A program made the translations under genes and the position numbers. A DNA stretch of 64,000 nucleotides from positions 156,791-220,790 of the forward strand of contig PDLQ01000007.1 in the NCBI GenBank assembly GCA_002591745.1, written 5' to 3'. Below are positions 25,813 through 34,749 of the stretch, one piece after another. How positions within the stretch are numbered: position 1 is the stretch's first letter; the number at the start of each line of letters is the position of its first letter. This DNA comes from Lewinellaceae bacterium SD302. Lineage in GTDB: Bacteria; Bacteroidota; Bacteroidia; Chitinophagales; Saprospiraceae. The notes below the pieces were generated by a model. It saw only the letters and a list, made by a program, of their open reading frames with translations. It did no database searches and was not told the DNA's origin.

Positions 25813-26247
25813 TTGCATCGATTATCATCCAACGCGACCCTCTTTTACAAAATTTTCCTCCCCGTTTTCTGGACGACGGTCGTACTACTGGCCACTTTGG
25901 CGCTCTGGTTGGCGCCCGAGCATTATTTCGGCGGGCTACCGCTAGAATCTCTTCGTTGGGCGATGCTGCTGTTGTTGGTAGCCGGGTCGGCTACTTTCTG
26001 GTTGCTCTTCTGGCCCCTCAAACGGGTAGAGGCCAACAACGAATACGTATACGTCAGCAACTACTTTAAAGCCGCCCGCTATCGCTGGGACACTGATGTG
26101 GAACGACTGAGTGAGCGAAACCTCTTGCTTTTCCGCTTCGGTATCCTGGAATTGAAAGGGAGTGGCTTATTCGGCTCTTCCGTCCGCTTTTTAGTGTCCA
26201 AAAAATTATTGGAGAGTTTCCGAAACGATTACCCGGGTTTGGTTTAA
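25813..26247 (+). CDS. Small two-helix membrane protein of unknown function
   Basis: This is 144 residues from TTG at 25813 (LHRLSSNATLFYKIFLPVFW). An upstream ATG at 25738 precedes the promoter and is unlikely. Two membrane helices (about 10-33 and 46-70) are followed by a soluble part (YVYVSNYFKAARYRWDTDVE and a final VRFLVSKKLLESFR), which is reminiscent of short PH-like proteins. I do not recognise a family. It is transcribed divergently from the flippase. A small hairpin (ACCCAAGC...GCTTGTGGGT, 26277-26298) lies after its stop. Confidence 0.6.
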   Translation: MHRLSSNATLFYKIFLPVFWTTVVLLATLALWLAPEHYFGGLPLESLRWAMLLLLVAGSATFWLLFWPLKRVEANNEYVYVSNYFKAARYRWDTDVERLSERNLLLFRFGILELKGSGLFGSSVRFLVSKKLLESFRNDYPGLV

Positions 26248-26257
26248 GCCGGATGCT

Positions 26258-26265
26258 TATCTTTA
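26258..26265 (+). promoter_or_regulatory. Probable -7 box TATCTTTA before the PorP/SprF gene
   Basis: TATCTTTA lies 16 bases after TTTG (26238-26241) and about 60 bases before the ATG at 26327. It differs from consensus in the last base. Confidence 0.45.
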
Positions 26266-26326
26266 TAGTGTATTTTACCCAAGCCTTTGCTTGTGGGTAA
26301 GTCTTTTAGCTACACCTTAACCTGAC

Positions 26327-27550
26327 ATGAAAAATTCAATCTGCTTCGGCCTGACCGTGCTGCTGTACTTTATTGGCGGCAACCTCACGGCCCAGGACCC
26401 CCTGTTTCAGCACTTTTACGGCAACGAATCCAGTTTCAACCCCGCTTACGTCGGGGGCAGCGGAGCATTGAGTGTTGCCGTCAAAAGGCGCTCGCAATGG
26501 GGAGCAAGTAGCGCCCGGGCTTACCGGACCCACCAGGTGGTCATTGAAGATAGCGCTCCCTGTTTTTTCCTGGACTGGGGGCTGGTTGGCTCGCACAACG
26601 TAGAAGGAGAGGGCTTGCTGCAAACCCGCGAAATTGGTGGCAGAGTTGCCCTTTTCATACCCGTCGGAAAAGGTGAAAGGCATAGCCCGACCCCACATCT
26701 GGGAAATTTTCGTTTAGGCTTTGGCTTGCATCGTGGCCAACGATCTATAGATTTTGATAAACTGACTTTCCTGGATCAGCTGGATCCCCTTTACGGTCTT
26801 TTCAACCGGGACGGCGTGGCGAACACAACGGGATTCGAGGAACCGGCCAACAGTAGTAGCCCCTGGTACACAACTACCAGCCTTGGCCTCCTCTATCGGG
26901 TAGTAATGGATACCGACCGGGCAGATAGCTGGGCTTTTGAGCTCGGCGCGGCCATTCATAACTGGAGCGGCCTGGCCTCCGTCGATGCCCGCCAGTCAGC
27001 TTCCCTGCTTGGTTTGAACAACGAATTGGGCGAACGCTACGTCTTTAGTGCCAGTGCGGATAAAGTGCTTACCAAAGACAAGGGCCGCTACTGGGCCATC
27101 CGCCCTCAGGCGGTCTACCAGCGGCAGGCCGGTCTTGCCTACCTGGAAACGGGCGCTACTCTATCCTGGAGCAGCAACCTCAATTTCGGAGCTTTTTACC
27201 ACCTGGCCATGCCCAATGAGCTCGACGCGCCCAACACCAACTGGACCAGCATGCAGGTGGAATTTGGTGGTGTGCTGCCCGGTGCCAAATTCACCCGTTT
27301 TGATCTCGGCCTCAGTTATGCCATCCAAAACGGAGGACTCAATAATTTTGTCCGCGCTCCCTTTGAGCTTACCGCCATTTTTAGTTTCGGCCGCTCACTG
27401 ACCTGTTCTGCTTTAGGCCGTAACGATGATGTTCCCTACGGTAAAAAGGGCGTGGAGTGCAAACGTTTCAACTACAGCGTCAGCCGCCGTAAGCTTTACG
27501 ATGATATCTGGTACAATGGCAAAGCATCCGGTGGAAAAACCGTCGATTAA
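26327..27550 (+). CDS. Type IX secretion PorP/SprF-family membrane protein
   Basis: This 407-residue protein has a signal peptide (ICFGLTVLLYFIGGNLTAQ) followed by the family-typical start DPLFQHFYGNESSFNPAYVGGSG and then a series of amphipathic beta strands. PorP/SprF proteins are outer-membrane barrels. In gliding Bacteroidota, SprF is needed for secretion or surface display of the SprB adhesin, and additional paralogues often sit beside one large type B cargo. Here the next gene, 65 bp downstream, encodes such a cargo with a type B sorting domain, so a dedicated pair is likely. The C-terminal tail after FSFGRSL (about 40 polar residues with two cysteines) is longer than a bare barrel needs. 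Confidence 0.88.
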   Translation: MKNSICFGLTVLLYFIGGNLTAQDPLFQHFYGNESSFNPAYVGGSGALSVAVKRRSQWGASSARAYRTHQVVIEDSAPCFFLDWGLVGSHNVEGEGLLQTREIGGRVALFIPVGKGERHSPTPHLGNFRLGFGLHRGQRSIDFDKLTFLDQLDPLYGLFNRDGVANTTGFEEPANSSSPWYTTTSLGLLYRVVMDTDRADSWAFELGAAIHNWSGLASVDARQSASLLGLNNELGERYVFSASADKVLTKDKGRYWAIRPQAVYQRQAGLAYLETGATLSWSSNLNFGAFYHLAMPNELDAPNTNWTSMQVEFGGVLPGAKFTRFDLGLSYAIQNGGLNNFVRAPFELTAIFSFGRSLTCSALGRNDDVPYGKKGVECKRFNYSVSRRKLYDDIWYNGKASGGKTVD

Positions 27551-27615
27551 TTCACGCCGCGCCCCTTAAAACGCATTTTTTACCGCTGTTTACACTACCC
27601 CACAACCCATTAATA

Positions 27616-30600
27616 ATGATTTTACGCATTGCTACTTTGTTAGTCATAGTCCAGATAATCCAGCTTTCAAGTATATCAGCACAGGTACAACCCTGCCCAA
27701 GTACGGAGTGTGGTACTTTTTTTGCGAACATCGACGTAAGCGGAAATCTGATTTTTTGCGAAGGAGAAACAGTCACCCTGGATAATACCTCTGACGCTGG
27801 CTTCGAATTCTTTATCGTCGACTGGGACGATGGTACCGTTGATACAATCAACGACTATGGAAATTTAACCCACGTCTACGATGATATTTTTGACGAGCCC
27901 TGCAGTAGTAGCGATCAAGTATTTGAGATTCGTTTTCAGGGCTTACTTTACTGTGATGACGGCTATACCTGTTCCGGCCCGATTTATCCCGTAATTATCC
28001 AGCCACCCGTAATTGCGGAGGCCAACGTTCCACTTCAGGTTTGCGTCAATAGCAACTTCACTATACCTAATCAATCCTGTAACGCCGATAGCTATCTCTG
28101 GACTTTTGGTGACGGTAGTACCTCCACTGACGAGATTCCTGCTCACGTCTATAGCAATACCGGAAATTTCACAGTCACACTGGAAGCAACCGGTAGCTGC
28201 GGTACGGATGTTTTTACCGCCAACGTCGAAGTCGTTGACCAGCCTAATGCCGTTTTTACAGCCTCCGATGATGACGGCATCGCCTGCCTGAACGAAGCGA
28301 TCACCTTCCAAAACCAGTCCAACAGTTTCACTAACATTACATGGAGTATTACGCCGGGAATGGGAGACACCAACGTTTGGTGTTTTACCGATACCCTGAT
28401 GACACTCAATTCCGACCTGATCGAGGTGGTCTTCAAGCAGTTGAATACTTACACGATCACCATCAATGGCTCCAACGCCTGTGGAAATGTATCCGACGAT
28501 ATCGTGATCGAGATCATCGAAGCCCCGGAAGTGAACTTAAGTCCTCCAGCAGCCGCCTGTGACGAGACGACAATAACGGTAGCCGACCTGAACTACCAGT
28601 TGGATGGAGATGCTACGGTTTGTTGGACTTTTACCAACGCCGACATCTCCGGCCCGATCTGTAACGACAACTGGACGGCGACCTTTACGGAAAACGGTAC
28701 CGTAACGGCTACGGCGAACGGTGAATGTGGGGAGGTGCTCGAAACCATTGATGTCACCGTTCAGAGCAGCGCCGAACCCGTCCTGACTGCCCAGGCGGAG
28801 TATTGCTCCGGCGATGCCCCGGACACGCTTACGGTAGATCAGCCGGGCGGGATACTGACCGGGCCGGGCGTGATCAGCAGCAATCCGCTGATTTTCGATC
28901 CCGGTGGTGCAGACATCGGTAATAACGTCCTGACGTATACCATCGACAACGGAGCCTGCTCTAACGAAACTTCGATCACTATTGTAGTGAACGAAAGCGC
29001 AACGCTCACGCTGGGTGCTCCTCCCGTCTGCGAAGATGGCGCTCCGATCCAACTAATGGCGGCCCCGGCGGGTGGTATTTGGTCCGGTGACGGGATAACT
29101 GATCCTGGCGGCACTTTCGATCCCAGTCAAGTAGGTGGCCCCGGTGTTTACCAGCCAGTTTATACTTTCCCCGACGCAGACTGTGAGGTAAGCCGAAGCC
29201 TCAGTGTATCTGTCAGTGCACTGCCCGTAGCAACGGTAAGCGACACGGGCCTGGTTTGCCTGGTCAATGAAGACCTCAACTTGACAACTTCTTCCGGATT
29301 TAGCGTCGATTCTACGGGTGGGAACATCGTCTGGACCCTGAACGGCACCGACCTGCCAGGTGAAACCTTCAATCCCCAAACCGACCTGGGTGGAGTGGGG
29401 GAGTACCTGGCTTCCTTTGAATACCAGAATGGCCCCTGTACGATCACCGGCGATTTGGTCATCAGCGTAATCGAGAACCCCGTGCTGAGCCTTTCTCCGG
29501 ATGATACCCGCTGCATCAGCGAAGGAACTTTTCAGCTGACGGCCAACCTGGGCGATGGAAGCTGGTCCGGGCCGGGCGTAGACCCCGAAACGGGCTTGGT
29601 TGATCTGGTAGCGGCCGGTGGGGGCACGTTTAATTACACCTATGTGTTTGGAGAAAATACCTCCTGCGAGCAAACGGGCCAGACCCAACTGACCATTGAA
29701 GATCCCGGCAGCCAGGTGGGGGCCGGGGCGCAACAAACCATTTGCGAAGGGACGGCCAATACCCTTACGCTGACGGGCGGGACCCCTGCCAACGGTGAAT
29801 GGACCGGGCCGGGCGTGATTGACGGAGCGGCCGGCACCGTGGACCTCACTCAACTCGACCCGGGGATGGATTACGAATATACCTACACGATCACCGGCAG
29901 CTCTTCCAGCGATTGCTCAGCTTCGGCAAACAAGGAACTTCGCTACTTTGCCAGTCCAAATACCGACTACACGGTCAGTGGTAGCCTATGTATCGACGAA
30001 TCGTTTACCCTCAACCCGGTAAACGCCGCGGCGGGCACAACTTTTTGCTGGGACTTTGGCGACGGCAGCCCGATTGTCTGTGATCCCGCGCCAACCCACG
30101 TTTATACCTCCGGAGGAAATTTTACTATTTCTCTCGTAGCTACCTCCGCCGAAGACTGTGATGCCGCCGCTGACACGACTGTCTTCGTTACCACCCCGCC
30201 AACTCCGGATTTCACCCTTGCCCCCAGCAGCCCGAACAACTGCGCTCCCCTGACCCTTCAGATCGACGATCTGAGTAGCGGTATTGACTATACGACCCAG
30301 TGGTGTATCGGACAGGATACCTTCAACGGGCCACCCCCGGTGGATTATGTATTGGACGGCTTCTTGACGGATACCTTTATTAACGTCAGCCTGAAAACGA
30401 CCAACTTTTGTGGACTGCGTGAGCTGGAAGACTCCATTTTGGTTCGCCCTTACCCGGTGGTGAATTTCGGACTGGATACCGACGATGGTTGCTCGCCCTT
30501 CAGCCCGGCCATCAGCAATGTTACCCGGGGAAATCCTCAAAGCTGGTTATGGGATATGGGCAACGGCATTATCGGCACCGACAGCGTAGCGCCCACCGTG

Positions 30601-32976
30601 GTCTACACTACCCCGGATGACTCGGTGAGTACCTACCTGATCACCCTCATCGCAACAAACGACTGTGGGGCGGATACACTGACCCGGGTCGTGACCGTGC
30701 ACCCCCCCGATGTAACCGCCTTCATCAGCCTGGACACCATCGCCGGCTGCCAACCCTGGACTTTTGAACCTGAAAGCTTTTCCACCCCGGGTGCCAATCT
30801 CTTCTGGGAAGTATTCGGCCCCGACGGAGATTTGGTTGCCAGCGGAGACAGCGTAACGCCATCCTTCGTACTTTTTGACGCCGGTTTTCACACCGTGATT
30901 CTTTCAGCAGCCCGCTGCGGAGCCGACCAGGATACGGTGATCGTCGAGGTCTTACCCGCCCCGGAGGTGAGTTTCGAACAGTTGCCTCAGGTTTGCGTGG
31001 GTAACATCGTAGAATTCACGAACACTTCTCCAACGCTGTCCGGGGCCGACTGGGACTTTGGGGACGGCAATACAAGCACCGATCTGAACCCGAATCACGT
31101 TTATGATTCCGTGGGTGTCTTTACCGTCACCATGACCGGTTATTCCCCCCTGAACGGCTGCCCCAATACAACTACCGGGGTTGTGGAAATTACTGCTCTT
31201 CCGGAGGTCGCATTCGCCCCTCAGGACACTGCAGATTGCGGCCCGTTAACGGTTGAATTCCTAAATACGACGAGCGGCACGCCTGGGCTGTCCTATAGTT
31301 GGAACTTCGGGGATGGTAGCAACAACTCTACCGAAGAGGAGCCTGCTCATGCTTTCCAGGAAACGGGCGATTACGTAGTGACGTTGACGGCAACCGACGG
31401 ACTGGGCTGCGTGAACGCTGCTACCTTCAGCAGTATCCGGGTTTTCCCCGATCCGGTAGCCAACTTTCTGGTGGAAGACGACCTGCTCTGCACCCGTTAC
31501 GATAGCTTGCGACTTACGGATTTGTCCGAAGGAGCCACGGCCATTTTCTGGACAGTGGATGGGGTGGCTAGCGAAGTAGCAATGCCGGTGTTTGCCATCG
31601 AAAACCCTGGCACGGCGACGATTCAGCTGGTAGCGCGCAACGATTCTTTGTGTACCGACACCCTGCTGCAAAATTATACGGCCATTGAAAGCCCTGCGGC
31701 GATCATCGCAATCGAACCGGCTGAAATTTGTTTGGGGGAAACGGTCGATTTTACTTCCAACTCCACGGCCACTGACGCCCTGGTGTGGGAACTGGGCGAC
31801 CAGACGGGGAGCAACGAAGCGGCTTTCGTACACACTTATCCCGCTGCGGATACTTACACGGTGACCCTCGTCGCTTCGGCCGCAAACGAATGTCCCGCAG
31901 ATACGGCTACGGCTCAGGTAACCGTCAATCCATTGCCGGAGGTGGCCTTTACTACTATCTTGCCGGACTTTTGTGGGGCACCCGCCGCCGTTGGACTGGT
32001 CAATCTGAGTAACGGGGCTGTTAGCTACGAATGGATGGTCAGCGACGGTCAGACCTTCACCCAATTCGAACCGGTGCTAACAATTGAGGACCCCGGCTTT
32101 TACTCCATAGACCTGACTGCGGAGACGGACTTCGGTTGCCGCGCAACCAGTAGCCAACAGATAACTGTACGCGGAAACCCGGTAGCTGGCTTCGATCCGC
32201 CACAACCATTGGCCTGCGCGCCCTACGAACTGAATCTGATCGCCGATTCTACCCAGGCTTTACGCTACGAATGGTACCTCAACGGTGCGGTGCTGCCTTC
32301 CACCGGCCAGCGGTTGGATACCCTGCTGACGGAGATCAGGAGCTACGACCTGCTCCTGATTGCCATTTTCGACGAAGCCTGCCGTGACACACTGGACTTT
32401 AATGAGCTCATCGACCTGGAGCCACGGCCCGTGGCTGATTTTACCTACGTTGCGGATGATTCCATAAATGTATTGGGAGATGTCCGCTTCGTTAACCAAA
32501 GTCAATTTGGGACTGACTTTTACTGGGACCTCGGAGACGGTACCATCAGTAGATTATTCGAACCCTATCACGAATACGGGATCAATCGGGATATTGATGT
32601 GCTACTGGCGGTAACGACCAATTATGGCGGGGGACTGGTCTGTACGGATACGATCGTGAAACCCATTGCGCCAGAATGGTTGACGGAATTCTTTGTGCCA
32701 ACGGCATTTTCGCCGGAGTCCAACGGCAGTGAATTTGGACAGTTCGGTGCTAAGGGTGTGGGCGTAGCTGAATACACATTGAGTGTTTATAGTCCTTACG
32801 GACAACTCGTCTACGTAACCGGGGAACTAACGGAAGGTCGCCCGACCGGTCGTTGGGACGGCAGCCGGCCTGACGGAGAGTTAATCTTACAGGGTGTTTA
32901 TACCTGGAGGGCCGAAGTAACTTTCGTAGACGGCAATTATCGGAATATGGTAGGCACGGTTACCGTTATCCGGTAG
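27616..32976 (+). CDS. Giant PKD-repeat surface protein with type B (gliding-associated) sorting domain
   Basis: This 1786-residue exported protein has a signal peptide (about 1-22) and then many Ig-like/PKD modules. At least seven carry recognisable W-x-F/L-G-D-G-type cores (for example TFGDGSTSTDEIPAHVY, DFGDGSPIVCDPAPTHVY, NFGDGSNNSTEEEPAHAF, DLGDGTISRLFEPYHEY). The region of about residues 390-790 has a different repeat with GxWSGPGV-like strands. The last 95 residues, from EFFVPTAFSPESNG through TLSVYSPYGQLVY to GVYTWRAEVTF, form the type B C-terminal domain that targets proteins to type IX secretion. Such proteins act as adhesins or surface filaments. Start is ATG 27616. Two dispersed-motif copies (27629, 29941) lie in it, read in different frames. 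Confidence 0.9.
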   Translation: MILRIATLLVIVQIIQLSSISAQVQPCPSTECGTFFANIDVSGNLIFCEGETVTLDNTSDAGFEFFIVDWDDGTVDTINDYGNLTHVYDDIFDEPCSSSDQVFEIRFQGLLYCDDGYTCSGPIYPVIIQPPVIAEANVPLQVCVNSNFTIPNQSCNADSYLWTFGDGSTSTDEIPAHVYSNTGNFTVTLEATGSCGTDVFTANVEVVDQPNAVFTASDDDGIACLNEAITFQNQSNSFTNITWSITPGMGDTNVWCFTDTLMTLNSDLIEVVFKQLNTYTITINGSNACGNVSDDIVIEIIEAPEVNLSPPAAACDETTITVADLNYQLDGDATVCWTFTNADISGPICNDNWTATFTENGTVTATANGECGEVLETIDVTVQSSAEPVLTAQAEYCSGDAPDTLTVDQPGGILTGPGVISSNPLIFDPGGADIGNNVLTYTIDNGACSNETSITIVVNESATLTLGAPPVCEDGAPIQLMAAPAGGIWSGDGITDPGGTFDPSQVGGPGVYQPVYTFPDADCEVSRSLSVSVSALPVATVSDTGLVCLVNEDLNLTTSSGFSVDSTGGNIVWTLNGTDLPGETFNPQTDLGGVGEYLASFEYQNGPCTITGDLVISVIENPVLSLSPDDTRCISEGTFQLTANLGDGSWSGPGVDPETGLVDLVAAGGGTFNYTYVFGENTSCEQTGQTQLTIEDPGSQVGAGAQQTICEGTANTLTLTGGTPANGEWTGPGVIDGAAGTVDLTQLDPGMDYEYTYTITGSSSSDCSASANKELRYFASPNTDYTVSGSLCIDESFTLNPVNAAAGTTFCWDFGDGSPIVCDPAPTHVYTSGGNFTISLVATSAEDCDAAADTTVFVTTPPTPDFTLAPSSPNNCAPLTLQIDDLSSGIDYTTQWCIGQDTFNGPPPVDYVLDGFLTDTFINVSLKTTNFCGLRELEDSILVRPYPVVNFGLDTDDGCSPFSPAISNVTRGNPQSWLWDMGNGIIGTDSVAPTVVYTTPDDSVSTYLITLIATNDCGADTLTRVVTVHPPDVTAFISLDTIAGCQPWTFEPESFSTPGANLFWEVFGPDGDLVASGDSVTPSFVLFDAGFHTVILSAARCGADQDTVIVEVLPAPEVSFEQLPQVCVGNIVEFTNTSPTLSGADWDFGDGNTSTDLNPNHVYDSVGVFTVTMTGYSPLNGCPNTTTGVVEITALPEVAFAPQDTADCGPLTVEFLNTTSGTPGLSYSWNFGDGSNNSTEEEPAHAFQETGDYVVTLTATDGLGCVNAATFSSIRVFPDPVANFLVEDDLLCTRYDSLRLTDLSEGATAIFWTVDGVASEVAMPVFAIENPGTATIQLVARNDSLCTDTLLQNYTAIESPAAIIAIEPAEICLGETVDFTSNSTATDALVWELGDQTGSNEAAFVHTYPAADTYTVTLVASAANECPADTATAQVTVNPLPEVAFTTILPDFCGAPAAVGLVNLSNGAVSYEWMVSDGQTFTQFEPVLTIEDPGFYSIDLTAETDFGCRATSSQQITVRGNPVAGFDPPQPLACAPYELNLIADSTQALRYEWYLNGAVLPSTGQRLDTLLTEIRSYDLLLIAIFDEACRDTLDFNELIDLEPRPVADFTYVADDSINVLGDVRFVNQSQFGTDFYWDLGDGTISRLFEPYHEYGINRDIDVLLAVTTNYGGGLVCTDTIVKPIAPEWLTEFFVPTAFSPESNGSEFGQFGAKGVGVAEYTLSVYSPYGQLVYVTGELTEGRPTGRWDGSRPDGELILQGVYTWRAEVTFVDGNYRNMVGTVTVIR
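27629..27645 (+). repeat. Dispersed motif copy in the signal-peptide region
   Basis: TTGCTACTTTG, TT, AGTC, starting 13 bases into the gene and encoding ATLLV. Confidence 0.7.
29941..29956 (+). repeat. Dispersed motif copy (near-match) inside the PKD gene
   Basis: CGCTACTTTG, CC, AGTC, then CAAAT. It is read RYFASPN, a third frame, and matches 19251-19271 over about 20 bases with one or two differences. Confidence 0.65.
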
Positions 32977-33036
32977 AACTTGGTTGGAATTTACGACTTT
33001 GGAGGATGAGTGAATTCCCGAACAGATTCCAATAAT

Positions 33037-33070
33037 AAACGCCCTTCGATCCTTAAAATCGAAGGGCGTT
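33037..33070. terminator. Strong bidirectional intrinsic terminator
   Basis: Fourteen paired bases (AAACGCCCTTCGAT and ATCGAAGGGCGTTT) around a seven-base loop, with A-rich and T-rich flanks on the two sides. It lies between convergent genes ending at 32976 and 33120, so it can serve both. Confidence 0.85.
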
Positions 33071-33119
33071 TTAGTTTCAACGGGTATTGAGAACATCCGT
33101 CAAATGGAGATGCCGTCTC

Positions 33120-33779
33120 TTACTGTACCATCAGGCGAACGGTACCGGCTTCGTTGCGGTCGTTGCGGAAAGTAACGAGGTAAAGACCGGCGGCCAGGTT
33201 GCCGCGGTCCAGTTCCAGGCTGTTGCCACGAACACCGTGGAACTGACGAACTACCTGGCCGTGGATGTTGCTGACGGCGATGTCGTGAGCTACGTTGGCG
33301 TTGTTCTCAAAACGGATCATGGCGTTGCCCACCATCGGGTTGGGGAATACCTGCACGCCGCTGATGGTGCTGATCTCGTTAACGTTTACGGGCAGCTGAG
33401 ACTCGTCACAACTGTCGTATTCGAAAACGACGGTCATCGGCTCGTCACCTACGGTAATGACGCGGTTGAAAGCACCGTTGTTGTCGTCGACGCCACAAGC
33501 TTCGCTGAGACCACCACCTTCGTTGTCGCCCCAGTCGTTGCCTTTGCCGAACTTGTACTGGTACTCTCCGGGAGCCAGTTCGTAGGTGCGGGCCCATACG
33601 CCGTTACCTTGGTCTACCAAGGCACCGTCACCGGGGGTCCAGTTCTGAAATGCGCCGGCAACGAATACGGCGTCGAATCCGCTTTGTCCGGTCATGTCAA
33701 CCGCAACGGTAACTGAAGTTTGGGCCTGTACGGACAGGGCCACGAAAAGAAATGCAAGTAAAGTGTATACCTTCTTCAT
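33120..33779 (-). CDS. Secreted starch-binding-like protein with type A sorting domain
   Basis: This 219-residue exported protein starts at ATG 33779 (MKKVYTLLAFLFVALSVQAQ signal peptide), which is better than an upstream in-frame start. Residues about 22-110 resemble CBM20/CBM48-type carbohydrate-binding folds (VFVAGAFQNWTPGD, GVWARTYELAPGEYQYKFG). The last 75 residues (VFPNPMVGNAMIRFEN to GLYLVTFRND) are a type A type IX secretion sorting domain. No catalytic domain is present. It probably binds glycans or serves as a small surface or structural protein. It is monocistronic, with the strong terminator after it. Confidence 0.8.
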   Translation of the reverse strand: MKKVYTLLAFLFVALSVQAQTSVTVAVDMTGQSGFDAVFVAGAFQNWTPGDGALVDQGNGVWARTYELAPGEYQYKFGKGNDWGDNEGGGLSEACGVDDNNGAFNRVITVGDEPMTVVFEYDSCDESQLPVNVNEISTISGVQVFPNPMVGNAMIRFENNANVAHDIAVSNIHGQVVRQFHGVRGNSLELDRGNLAAGLYLVTFRNDRNEAGTVRLMVQ

Positions 33780-34041
33780 AATTAGTGAGTTGAATAAGTT
33801 TGCAAAATCGAGCATGATAAACTTATGGCAAAATAGCCGGGTCGCGCCCGAGTTAGAAAGAGTTTATATATCCGGGGATAAATGTAACAATAAATTAATT
33901 TTAGAGGTGGGGAAAGTGGCCGAATTTTCGTTAAATGACCGACAGGACAAGAGGGTGAAATCACTAGGAGCAGTAAGAAAAACAAGGTTGCGCCAATTTT
34001 AAAGACTACGGCAGTGTGCCGAGGGAGACAGGTATCAAACA
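33780..34041. other. Intergenic region upstream of the type A cargo gene
   Basis: About 260 bases, with no coding frame I can support. CTATTTTGCC on the minus strand about 50 bases before the ATG resembles a -7 box one base short. The region is AT-rich toward the cargo gene. Confidence 0.4.
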
Positions 34042-34057
34042 CTGCTACTTTGCAGCC
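34042..34057 (+). repeat. Dispersed motif copy (near-match), 1-nt spacer class
   Basis: CTGCTACTTTG, C, AGCC, just beyond the stop of the hydrolase gene (34065), on the opposite strand. It faces the copy at 34564-34579. Confidence 0.75.
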
Positions 34058-34064
34058 TGAAAAA

Positions 34065-34709
34065 CTATTGCAAGAAGGGGTTTTCTCTTTTCTCCTCTCC
34101 GATCGTTGTAGCGGGTCCGTGGCCGGGATAAACGACCGTCTGGTCCGGTAAGGCAAATAATTTGGTGCGGATGGAGCCCATCAGTGTATCGAAGTCGCCG
34201 CCGGGCAAATCCGTACGACCAATGGAACGATGGAAGAGGACGTCGCCGGCAATCACGTAATCCTCCGCCCGGTTGTAAAAGCAAATACTGCCGGGAGAAT
34301 GACCGGGAGTGAGTAGTACCTCAAAACGTGCTTCACCCAGTTCTATCGTTTCCCCTTCTTCGATGAAATAGCCCGGGCTGGGAGAAGGAGTCATCGGCGG
34401 CAGGCCATAGGCTTCATTGATCCGGGGCACGGCGTCCAGTACGGGGACTTCCAGGGGATGAATGCCCAGTTCCAACCCGAATTTTTCGGCGACGGCGGCG
34501 TTTCCGTAAACGTGATCCAGGTGGCAGTGAGTGTTAATTAGTCGTACGGGGGTGAGGTTTGCTGACTTCAAAGTAGCAAAGAGTTTGGCTTCCTCAGCGG
34601 CTCCGAGACAACCCGGATCGATGATCAAAGCTTCTTTTGATTCCGTCTCGTAAACGACGTAAGTATTCTCCTGGAAGGGGTTGAAGGTGAGGGTTACAAC
34701 TTTGGTCAT
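34065..34709 (-). CDS. Metallo-beta-lactamase-fold hydrolase (glyoxalase II-like)
   Basis: This is 214 residues from ATG 34709 (MTKVVTLTFNPFQENTYVVY), which is the usual beginning for this family and is preferred over an in-frame start 26 codons upstream. The metal site is H61-x-H63-x-D65-H66 in THCHLDH, with the later LLTPGHSPGS histidine and AGDVLF aspartate. Proteins of this size act on thioesters such as S-lactoylglutathione or on persulfides, but the substrate is unknown. It is divergent from the large propeller/barrel gene with only 40 bp between the starts. A dispersed-motif copy inside it (34564-34579) encodes FATLKS, the same peptide as in neuB. Confidence 0.85.
   Translation of the reverse strand: MTKVVTLTFNPFQENTYVVYETESKEALIIDPGCLGAAEEAKLFATLKSANLTPVRLINTHCHLDHVYGNAAVAEKFGLELGIHPLEVPVLDAVPRINEAYGLPPMTPSPSPGYFIEEGETIELGEARFEVLLTPGHSPGSICFYNRAEDYVIAGDVLFHRSIGRTDLPGGDFDTLMGSIRTKLFALPDQTVVYPGHGPATTIGEEKRENPFLQ
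34564..34579 (-). repeat. Dispersed motif copy inside the hydrolase gene
   Basis: Minus strand TTGCTACTTTG, A, AGTC, encoding ATLKS. It faces the copy at 34042-34057 about 510 bp away. Confidence 0.75.
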
Positions 34710-34749
34710 AGATTCTCGTTTAGTAAATTGTTCCCCAAACATAGTTAAT

